Assembly: GCA_964544055.1 (NCBI GenBank)
Contig: CAZJAA010000011.1
Location: forward strand, 1-64,000
Reading direction: 5' to 3'
DNA: 64,000 nt
Source: SIG299 sp964544055
GTDB taxonomy: Bacteria; Bacillota; Clostridia; Lachnospirales; Lachnospiraceae
The position numbers and the translations under genes were made by a program. The notes beneath the pieces were generated by a model. That model saw nothing but the letters and a program-made list of their open reading frames with translations, was not told the DNA's origin and made no database searches. Positions 1 to 6,425 of the stretch are shown here, one piece after another; the first letter of the stretch is position 1, and the number at the start of each line of letters is the position of its first letter.

Positions 1-607
1 AATTAAACAGGCTACGGATAAAGGCAACCATTTCATCCCAGAAGCCATACACATATGCCTCCTGCATTGGCGTGTCGTATTCATCCAGAAGGATAATTGG
101 CTTTTTGCCGTAGTAGCGGTACAGGTATCCACAAAGCTTATGCAGAGCCAGGGTTGCTACCGCATCACTCATTTTAGGCGTAACTTCGTAAACATACTCC
201 ATTTCATCTTTTGCCAAAAAACTTTCCAAAATAGGACGGTACTTTAAATAAATATCCGAAAACATCCGGCACATTTTTTCTCTTACAACCGTATATTCAC
301 TATCTTTAATATTAGCGAAAGAAAGTATAATCACCGGATACGTTCCCTGCATTTTCCGGTATTTTTCTTCTTTCCAGATGGAAAGCCCCTCAAACAAATC
401 ACCGCAGTCTTTATAGTCCACCGAGAAAAATGTTTCCAGCATACTCATATTTAACGTTTTTCCAAACCGGTGCGGGCGGGCAATTAAAGTGACCGTGTCC
501 TGACTCTCCCACCATTCCTTAATAAAATTTGTTTTGTCTACATAAAAACAATTGCCTTTTCTGATTTCTTCAAAGCTCTGTATTCCGATTGCTACTGTTC
601 TTGCCAT
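1..607 (-). CDS. AAA-ATPase-like / PD-(D/E)XK-type protein, C-terminus cut by window edge
   Basis: The first ~202 codons of a gene that runs off the left edge. The protein begins MARTVAIGIQSFEEIRKG and then shows FYVDKT, a P-loop-like RPHRFGKT at about residues 44-51, and a Walker-B-like IILLDEYDTP near residue 180. This order is typical of the AAA-ATPase-like family that usually carries a C-terminal PD-(D/E)XK nuclease domain (not in view). Such genes are common and multicopy in Lachnospiraceae; their role is unknown. The ATG at 605-607 follows AGAAAGGAG. It probably has its own promoter at 669-697. Family assignment fairly sure, function not. Confidence 0.75.
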   Translation of the reverse strand, partial: MARTVAIGIQSFEEIRKGNCFYVDKTNFIKEWWESQDTVTLIARPHRFGKTLNMSMLETFFSVDYKDCGDLFEGLSIWKEEKYRKMQGTYPVIILSFANIKDSEYTVVREKMCRMFSDIYLKYRPILESFLAKDEMEYVYEVTPKMSDAVATLALHKLCGYLYRYYGKKPIILLDEYDTPMQEAYVYGFWDEMVAFIRSLFN

Positions 608-668
608 GTTTTGCTCCTTTCTGCCTATTTTTATTTCTATACTAAAAAACCAACTATACCTTTTCTAT

Positions 669-697
669 AGTATAACGAATTTTTAGAAAAATTACAA
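669..697 (-). promoter_or_regulatory. Sigma-A-type promoter of the AAA-ATPase-like gene
   Basis: Read on the minus strand: TTGTAA, 17 bases, TATACT, about 60 bases before the start codon at 607. Confidence 0.5.
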
Positions 698-738
698 ACA
701 ATAAATTCTCCATTCCATATCATATCTTCCCAACCATA

Positions 739-946
739 ACCTGTTTCACAGGCAAAGTCAGAAATTCTGCAGGAGTCAACAATTTCTCCACAAGCACATG
801 CATATGTTGTCAGCGAGCGTCTACTGGCAAAACTACGGCATGATTTTAACAACCAGCTTTCCACGCTTTATATTCTAATTTCTTCCGGTCAGATGGATGC
901 CGCCAGGGAATTTGCCGTATCTTTGAAAAAGCATACGCAAGGATAA
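739..946 (+). pseudogene. Remnant of an AgrC-like (GHKL) sensor histidine kinase
   Basis: On the plus strand an open frame of ~68 codons without a convincing start encodes SERLLAKLRHDFNNQLSTLY and, further on, SGQMDAAREFAVSLKK, ending in TAA at 944-946. RHDFNNQL is the phospho-accepting H-box typical of AgrC/LytS-like kinases, which is normally followed by such a helix pair and then by a GHKL ATPase domain. Neither the membrane domain upstream nor the ATPase domain downstream is present, so this is a decayed fragment. It fills most of the 440-base gap between the ATPase gene and spoVAC; nothing else is evident there. Confidence 0.6.
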
Positions 947-1048
947 AAAACTGGTCGGCGATGGAATCCTGGTTCAGAACGCAAAACTTATTATGTAAGA
1001 AAAGATTCCTACACAATATGCTTGCAGCTATAAAAAACAAGGAGTGGC

Positions 1049-1624
1049 TTACGCCACTCCCAACATAGTTCCTATCCAGTAAATAAGCCCCAGTACCCAG
1101 CTGGAAAAAATACCAAACAAAATGACCGGGCCGGCAATGGTAAAAATCTTACAACCCTTGCCATAAACCTCACCCTCTACACCAAATTCGATTGCCGGTG
1201 CAGCCACAGAATTGGCAAACCCGGTAATTGGAACAAGACTGCCCGCACCGCCTGCTTTTGTAATCTTCGAAAAAAAGTCAAATCCGGTCAGCAGAACAGC
1301 AAGCAGAATCAATGAAATCGTTGTATAAGCTGCGGCATCCTCTTTTTCCAGTCCAAGGGAAGAATAGAAATTTGTGAATACCTGTCCGATGGTACAGATA
1401 ATACCTCCCACCCAGAAAGCATTCCACATATCTTTTAATAAATCCGGCTTTGGTGTCTTGTTTTCCACATACTTGGTATATTTTTTTGCCTTTTCCTGTT
1501 CGTTTTTCTCCTGCATGACTGCCTTTGCACTAACCGTCTGTTTTGTAAAGCTTCCACGTTCTACCGTATTACTCTGTATATCCACCTTTCCATTTTTTTC
1601 CTGTATTTCCTTTTTCTGCTCCAT
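1049..1624 (-). CDS. spoVAC: Stage V sporulation protein AC (SpoVAC)
   Basis: 191 residues. The last ~140 match SpoVAC: FWVGGIICTIGQ, then SLILLAVLLTGFDFFSKITK, GGAGSLVPITGFANS and a final membrane segment. SpoVAC is part of the inner-forespore-membrane channel that moves Ca-dipicolinic acid into spores and releases it at germination; it has been described as mechanosensitive. The first ~55 residues are a charged, low-complexity extension beyond the usual ~150-residue protein. It is the last spoVA gene of this cluster; spoVAD and spoVAE do not follow. The start is preceded by AGGGAGG. Forespore expression (sigma-F/G) is expected from the family and not shown here. Confidence 0.92.
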   Translation of the reverse strand: MEQKKEIQEKNGKVDIQSNTVERGSFTKQTVSAKAVMQEKNEQEKAKKYTKYVENKTPKPDLLKDMWNAFWVGGIICTIGQVFTNFYSSLGLEKEDAAAYTTISLILLAVLLTGFDFFSKITKAGGAGSLVPITGFANSVAAPAIEFGVEGEVYGKGCKIFTIAGPVILFGIFSSWVLGLIYWIGTMLGVA

Positions 1625-1748
1625 GTTCTGTATCCTCCCTTTTTTCTTTCATTGCTCTGTTATTACTCCATCTTTTTTCCATGCCCCATTCTGCACTTTT
1701 TCCTGTTTTTTGGTGATTTTCCTTTCCGTACCATGCTCTGCTTCTTCC

Positions 1749-2168
1749 TCATCTATTCCACAGCAACCCGAACAGCGAACCTGCTGCCTTTCCCAAGGCA
1801 AAAAACAGCATAAGGACTGCCATTCCTTTTTTCAGCTTCAGCCGCTCACTTAAAACCGGAAGCATATTAATAACCTCTGCAAGTGCTGCTGCCAAACACC
1901 CCACATAAATGCCTGAGCCCAGACCGTAAAATCCAAGAAATACGGTGCCAAGCGGAATAGAAAAACGATACAAATATATCAGGTTTCCAACGGCACACCC
2001 AAGCAATGCCATATCCTCATAAATCAACAGATATTTTGCCGTTGAGGTTCCTGCTGCAAGCCTTGTCACAACACCGACCAGCACAAAAAAGGCAAACAGT
2101 CCACCGGCTACCAAAAGTCCGCCGCACAGTCCAATCAAAAACAGTGCTCCGTTTTCCAGCCCTGTCAT
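1749..2168 (-). CDS. spoVAB: Stage V sporulation protein AB (SpoVAB)
   Basis: 139 residues, hydrophobic throughout with about four membrane helices and the SpoVAB-like GGLLVAGGLFAFFVLVGVVTR. Its length equals the usual ~140. The start overlaps the spoVAA stop by four bases, so the two are translationally coupled. It is a component of the spore Ca-DPA channel locus; its exact part in the channel is not settled. The gap to spoVAC (1625-1748) shows no gene. Confidence 0.88.
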   Translation of the reverse strand: MTGLENGALFLIGLCGGLLVAGGLFAFFVLVGVVTRLAAGTSTAKYLLIYEDMALLGCAVGNLIYLYRFSIPLGTVFLGFYGLGSGIYVGCLAAALAEVINMLPVLSERLKLKKGMAVLMLFFALGKAAGSLFGLLWNR

Positions 2169-2782
2169 TCCAGCCGTTCTCCTTTCCGTGCTGCATTTTC
2201 AATAATGGTGTCGTCCTCCTGCTGTTCATACTGTTTCATCTGAATTTGCAACGGTGTTGGATCGTTACTCAATCTGATTGACGCAAAATGATTAAAAAAG
2301 AGCAGGATTCCAAGCGGAAGTCCAAGTGAATATGACACTTCCAGCCATCCGTTCCCCTCTGGGCTTCCCATAACGCATTCGTAAATTTTTTCAAATATCT
2401 CCGGCAGACTGGCATCTTCATTAAACGTCATAATTGTAAATGCGGAGCCAAAAAAAATAACAACAGCGACTGCCACAACTTTAAAAAATTCCAGCCACTT
2501 CTTTTTCGATTTTGGAGGATGATACTCTATAATAAAATCGGCAACGCCAAGATTTACTACAGTAATTTCCGGTACCTCGTCTACGATATGCCGGATTAAA
2601 TACATCGAGGAAACAGGAAATTTCTGCTTTTTCTGCGGATTCTTTATCTGAAATAACGAGACATGACGTACCTGCTTTGCTATACTTTCTTCTGCCGCAT
2701 ACACCTGACACACATCCTCAACTGCTATTTTTCGGTGCGAAACGATGCAGCTTAACTCCGGCTTCAAATATACTGTGCCCAT
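2165..2782 (-). CDS. spoVAA: Stage V sporulation protein AA (SpoVAA)
   Basis: 205 residues. The N-terminal ~105 form a soluble domain (VYLKPELSCIV at the start). Two membrane helices follow at about 113-131 and 153-173 and a charged C-terminal tail ends the protein, as in SpoVAA. It is the first spoVA gene, directly downstream of the sigF operon, the same synteny as in Bacillus. It overlaps spoVAB by four bases, and its ATG sits immediately after the stop of the small upstream gene. Confidence 0.9.
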   Translation of the reverse strand: MGTVYLKPELSCIVSHRKIAVEDVCQVYAAEESIAKQVRHVSLFQIKNPQKKQKFPVSSMYLIRHIVDEVPEITVVNLGVADFIIEYHPPKSKKKWLEFFKVVAVAVVIFFGSAFTIMTFNEDASLPEIFEKIYECVMGSPEGNGWLEVSYSLGLPLGILLFFNHFASIRLSNDPTPLQIQMKQYEQQEDDTIIENAARKGERLE

Positions 2783-2938
2783 TTAAAGAAGCACCTGCCT
2801 TACCCCATTCACAAAAATTCCATTATAATCCCTTGCATTCATCATGGAATAAATAATCAGTCCCACTGCTACCAAAATCACAAGGAGAATTGCAAAAATA
2901 ACAATCGTTCTTTGTTTTACAGACACTGCACTCACCAT
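2783..2938 (-). CDS. 51-residue single-pass membrane protein between sigF and spoVAA
   Basis: Begins MVSAVSVKQRTIVIFAILL and ends FVNGVRQVLL, with one hydrophobic helix at about residues 11-31 and a short outer tail. AGAAAGG precedes the ATG, and its stop codon abuts the spoVAA start with no gap, so it belongs to the same transcript. Its place inside the sigF-spoVA cluster suggests a sporulation role. I do not recognise a family. Tight packing and a good ribosome site make it likely real. Confidence 0.65.
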   Translation of the reverse strand: MVSAVSVKQRTIVIFAILLVILVAVGLIIYSMMNARDYNGIFVNGVRQVLL

Positions 2939-2994
2939 ACCTTTCTATCCTGATTTGGCATTTTTGTTAGTATCCGCATTTTCTCCCTGCTTAT

Positions 2995-3714
2995 TCAAAG
3001 TTGCACATTTTTTCTCAACTTTAATAAAATTTTCTTTTCCAGACGGCTGACCTGAACCTGGCTGATTCCAAGCAGCTTTGCTGTTTCTACCTGGGTTTTA
3101 TCATCAAAATAACGCAAAGTAATCAACAGCCTTTCTTCTTCGGTTAAGGTTGTAAGCAGCTGTTCTACCGTCATTTTATTCAGCAGACATTCTGCCTCAT
3201 TTTTCTCTTCACTGATACGGTCTACCAGATAGATTTCGTTTCCATCTCCCTGATATACCGTTTTATAAATCGATTCTATTTCGCTACCTGCTTCCAGAGC
3301 CGTTACCACATCTTCCATGGAAAGCTCTGTTGCTGCTGCCAGTTCTTCCAGCGTGGCATCCCTGCCAAGTTCATAGGCCAGACGCTCCTTTGCCGCTTTT
3401 ATTTTCCATCCGTTTTCCTTGATGGAACGACTCACCTTAATCAGGCTGTTGTTATCACGCAGATAACGCTTAATTTCCCCTGAAATCATGGGGCAGGCAT
3501 ATGTCGAAAACATTACCTCAAAGGACAGGTCAAACTTGTCCACCGCTTTCATTAGTCCGATTACACCAATCTGAAACAAATCTTCTGCTTCCTGTCCTCT
3601 TCCCAAAAAACGTCTGACAATACTCCATACCAGACCTATATTTTCGTTTATCAGTTGTTCCCTTGCCACTTTATCCCCTTCCTGTGCTTTCCGGATAAGT
3701 AACTGGGTATCCAT
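2995..3714 (-). CDS. sigF: RNA polymerase sporulation sigma factor SigF
   Basis: 239 residues from the ATG at 3712-3714, which has AGGAGG at the right distance; an upstream in-frame start would overlap spoIIAB and is not preferred. Region 2 is visible as NIGLVWSIVRRFLGRGQEAE, then DLFQIGVIGLMKAVDKFD and FSTYACPMISGEIKRYLRDN. Region 4 is TQVETAKLLGISQVQVSRLE. SigF is the first forespore-specific sigma factor and is held inactive by SpoIIAB. It is the third gene of spoIIAA-spoIIAB-sigF. Confidence 0.95.
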   Translation of the reverse strand: MDTQLLIRKAQEGDKVAREQLINENIGLVWSIVRRFLGRGQEAEDLFQIGVIGLMKAVDKFDLSFEVMFSTYACPMISGEIKRYLRDNNSLIKVSRSIKENGWKIKAAKERLAYELGRDATLEELAAATELSMEDVVTALEAGSEIESIYKTVYQGDGNEIYLVDRISEEKNEAECLLNKMTVEQLLTTLTEEERLLITLRYFDDKTQVETAKLLGISQVQVSRLEKKILLKLRKNVQL

Positions 3715-3724
3715 CCTGCACCTC

Positions 3725-4186
3725 CTATTCGTCAGGAAGCGGCGTTTCCACCTCCGTTCCAAGGCACTTTGTCATTGTTACTTTCGTGCCCTTTCCCGGT
3801 TCCGATTCAACACGCAGGGTATCCATAAAGGCCTCCATAAAGGAAAATCCCATTCCGGACCTTTCCAGCTCCGGTTTCGAAGTATATAACGGTTCCATTG
3901 CCTGCTCCACATTTTCAATGCCAACGCCCTCATCCACAATGCAAAAGGTAAACTGTTCCTGCTCCCGCTCACATCGCATATGTACCATTCCTGCACCGTC
4001 CTGATTATAACCATGCAAAATGGCATTGGTTACAGCTTCCGAAATTGCTGTTTTTATATCCGATAATTCTTCAAGGGTCGGATTTACCGGCATAACAAAT
4101 GCCGCTGCTGCCATCCGTGCAAATGCTTCATTCTCTGACACAGCCAGAAAGCTTATTTCACATACATTTTTACTGATTCCTCTCAT
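3725..4186 (-). CDS. spoIIAB: Anti-sigma-F factor SpoIIAB (serine kinase)
   Basis: 153 residues from the ATG at 4184-4186, preceded by AGGTGA. GHKL ATPase motifs are visible: N-box region ISEAVTNAILHGYN, G1 VDEGVGI, and a later SGMGFSFMEAFMD. It binds and inhibits SigF and phosphorylates SpoIIAA; when dephosphorylated SpoIIAA displaces it, SigF is released in the forespore. It ends 10 bases before sigF and starts two bases after the spoIIAA stop. Confidence 0.95.
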   Translation of the reverse strand: MRGISKNVCEISFLAVSENEAFARMAAAAFVMPVNPTLEELSDIKTAISEAVTNAILHGYNQDGAGMVHMRCEREQEQFTFCIVDEGVGIENVEQAMEPLYTSKPELERSGMGFSFMEAFMDTLRVESEPGKGTKVTMTKCLGTEVETPLPDE

Positions 4187-4188
4187 TT

Positions 4189-4515
4189 TTATCTCACCTC
4201 CGTCTGCTTCCACTGCTTTACCAGCTTATATAACCCGGACATCTGAAAAATCCGGTCCACATTCTTTCCAATTCCATACACATATACACTGCCTCCTACA
4301 TAAGACATCTGCTTATAGCGTCCCATAATAACACCAATACCGGAGCTGTCCATAAATTCGACTCCGCTAAAGTCAAACACAATGCGCTCAATCTGGTATT
4401 TTTCCAAAAAGCAGTCTGCCATTTCCCTGATATATACAGCGTTATGATGATCCAGGTCCTCGCCCAGATGAATTATCATTGTCTGCCCATCCACTTCAAA
4501 TCGATCTGATTTCAC
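4189..4515 (-). CDS. spoIIAA: Anti-sigma factor antagonist SpoIIAA
   Basis: 108 residues, a single STAS domain. The phospho-acceptor motif FMDSSGIGVIMGRYK puts the serine at position 57/58, equal to Ser58 in Bacillus. It is the substrate of SpoIIAB and, after dephosphorylation by SpoIIE, the activator of SigF. The start is GTG behind AAGGAGG. It is the first gene of the operon, with a sigma-H-like promoter upstream. Confidence 0.95.
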   Translation of the reverse strand: MKSDRFEVDGQTMIIHLGEDLDHHNAVYIREMADCFLEKYQIERIVFDFSGVEFMDSSGIGVIMGRYKQMSYVGGSVYVYGIGKNVDRIFQMSGLYKLVKQWKQTEVR

Positions 4516-4549
4516 GATATTTTCCTCCTTTTTTTCTCCAGGATATTAT

Positions 4550-4575
4550 TTTTCAAGAAAAAAAGACAAAAGCCT
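4550..4575 (-). promoter_or_regulatory. Candidate sigma-H promoter of the spoIIA operon
   Basis: On the minus strand AGGCTTT, 12 bases, TTGAAAA. This resembles the sigma-H pattern (AGGA-like, 12-13 bases, GAAT-like) known upstream of spoIIA in Bacillus. It lies about 35 bases before the spoIIAA start. Confidence 0.4.
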
Positions 4576-4620
4576 AAAGAAAATTTTTCTTCTGACTTTC
4601 GTCTCTTTATCGTTTGTATT

Positions 4621-6048
4621 TTATTCTGTTCTTCCTGCTGAAGTTCCCTGAGATTCCTTTATATATCCAAGGTATTTTTCTGCTTCCTGACATCTGGTAG
4701 ACTCCTGATGCTCGTCTATCAGAATTTCATACAGCGTCTTTGCCTTTTCCAAATCACCGTTACTGTGATAGCATCTTGCCAGATGGTATACGACTTCCGG
4801 ATTGTCCGGAAGTCGGGTATAAGCTGCTTCAAACAATGGCAGTGCCTCTGTTTTGCTATCCGCAGCATACAATTCCATTCCCTGCTCCAGATAAACGGCA
4901 CCCGTTCTTGTTTTTAATTCTGTCAGCATATCTTCAAAGAGTGCTACCGCTTCCGGTTCTGTAATATCTGTCATATTTAAAGCCTGAACCTCCTGATACA
5001 GTGCTTCTGTCTGTTCCAGAGATGGACTTTCCAATTTCAGATATTCCTGATATTCATATAGCAGTTTAATAAATGGTTCATAGTCAATCAGGGTATATCC
5101 TTCTTCCCGGCGAATCATTCTTTCTAAATCATCAATTCTGTTTTCCAAAATCCTGGTATTACTCTCCAGAGAAGAAATTTCTATATCCTTTTCGCTAAGT
5201 GCCGCACTGTAGTTACGTTCCTTCTGGTTGTATTCTTCTTTAATACTCTGGCGGATATTCGGCACCGCCATATAGTAAATGACTGCCACGCCAATTAAAA
5301 TACCAAGAAAGAACGTAAGAAATGCCATAAAATTCGGCTTGTCCTCCCGATAAGTATTTAATGGCACAATTTTTGAAGATACTGTTTCTTCCATACTTTT
5401 ACTGTTATCTGCCAGACTCTGGCTTCCCTGTTGTGTACATAAGTGTATTTCTTCCAGATAACGGAGTGCAGTTACATTTCCTACATCTATTTTCTGTACA
5501 CGCAGCAGGCATCGACGTGCCTTTTCGTACTCACAATTTTTCATATAAATGAGTGCTAACAGAAGCATTGCACGAATAAATTTCGGATTCTGGCTGATGA
5601 CACGCTTTAACTGCAAAATCGCAAGATCGTCATCCTGACGCTTGGCATTGGCAAGTGCTATATTAAACTTCTTAATTGTTTGATTAATTCCGTCAAATGT
5701 CACCGTATCCGACTGCACTTTGTTTAAAAAATATGCAGCATCATTATCCTGCGGCTGAAAATTCTGGCTAATCACCCACTCACTCAATGCAGCTACCGCT
5801 TCACCCATTTCAAAGAAAACAAGTCCCAAAAGATTTCTGGCCTCTGTGTTTTCTTTGTTAATTTCCAGACTTCTTTTCAACATTTCGACAGCACCGCTTA
5901 AGTCCCTGACTTTTGCGCACTCCAACCCCTTGTTATAAAAGGAATTTGAGATATGCTGAAGACGTTCATACACGCTGATATCCTGTCCACAGATTTCACA
6001 GCGTTTTCGCCACTTTATAATTTCATGGCCACACTTTGGACAATTCAT
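4621..6048 (-). CDS. Zinc-ribbon / TPR membrane protein of unknown function
   Basis: 475 residues. The N-terminus holds a zinc ribbon (CPKCGHEII, then CEICGQ). TPR-like helices cover about 25-205 (for example NTEARNLLGLVFFEMGEAVA). One membrane helix at about 236-257 is followed by a coiled coil (IEISSLESNTRILENRIDDL) and two to three more TPR units (LPDNPEVVYHLARCYHSNGD). The layout suggests a cytoplasmic zinc/TPR part and an outer coiled-coil/TPR scaffold. It starts 30 bases after a 45-residue gene, probably cotranscribed. No reaction can be assigned. Confidence 0.8.
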   Translation of the reverse strand: MNCPKCGHEIIKWRKRCEICGQDISVYERLQHISNSFYNKGLECAKVRDLSGAVEMLKRSLEINKENTEARNLLGLVFFEMGEAVAALSEWVISQNFQPQDNDAAYFLNKVQSDTVTFDGINQTIKKFNIALANAKRQDDDLAILQLKRVISQNPKFIRAMLLLALIYMKNCEYEKARRCLLRVQKIDVGNVTALRYLEEIHLCTQQGSQSLADNSKSMEETVSSKIVPLNTYREDKPNFMAFLTFFLGILIGVAVIYYMAVPNIRQSIKEEYNQKERNYSAALSEKDIEISSLESNTRILENRIDDLERMIRREEGYTLIDYEPFIKLLYEYQEYLKLESPSLEQTEALYQEVQALNMTDITEPEAVALFEDMLTELKTRTGAVYLEQGMELYAADSKTEALPLFEAAYTRLPDNPEVVYHLARCYHSNGDLEKAKTLYEILIDEHQESTRCQEAEKYLGYIKESQGTSAGRTE

Positions 6049-6077
6049 ATCAATCCTCCGTTCAAACTCGATTCCTT

Positions 6078-6215
6078 TTATTTATTTCCCGACTTTACAA
6101 TCAATTCAATAATATCGGATATATCCGTCATGTCATTATGCAAAATTGCTTCTTCTGCTTCGTCAATTTCCAGACTCGGCTGAAATTTAGCAAGCTCTTC
6201 TTCGTAATTAATCAT
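6078..6215 (-). CDS. Small acidic protein upstream of the zinc-ribbon/TPR gene
   Basis: 45 residues, MINYEEELAKFQPSLEIDEA at the start, rich in Glu and Asp, no membrane segment. The ATG at 6213-6215 follows GAAAGGA at good distance; longer in-frame starts exist but have no better ribosome site. It probably forms a two-gene unit with the TPR protein. Family unknown. Confidence 0.55.
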   Translation of the reverse strand: MINYEEELAKFQPSLEIDEAEEAILHNDMTDISDIIELIVKSGNK

Positions 6216-6329
6216 CTGCTTTATCCTTTCTTCGCAAACATCAGCTACCACACCCATCTTACCTTTAGTAAAGGAAAAAAGCAAGAACAAATATGGCAAT
6301 TTTTTAAATTTCATCGCACAAACTGCATA

Positions 6330-6352
6330 AATCCGCCAAGAACTGGCGGATT
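6330..6352 (-). terminator. Candidate hairpin terminator downstream of valS
   Basis: Perfect 9-bp inverted repeat (AATCCGCCA / TGGCGGATT, 5-base loop) 75 bases past the valS stop. The run of T after it is short (ATTTATG), so termination strength is uncertain. Confidence 0.4.
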
Positions 6353-6425
6353 TACGCATCAAATATTATTGCTTTCTGTTCATACCTCGTTCCGGTACAT
6401 CGGTTTGTACCAAATCAACACGCAT

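Noticed and set aside
637..1040. Two leftward open frames of 64-75 codons
   Set aside because: They lie opposite the histidine-kinase remnant, have no ribosome site and read like antisense shadows.
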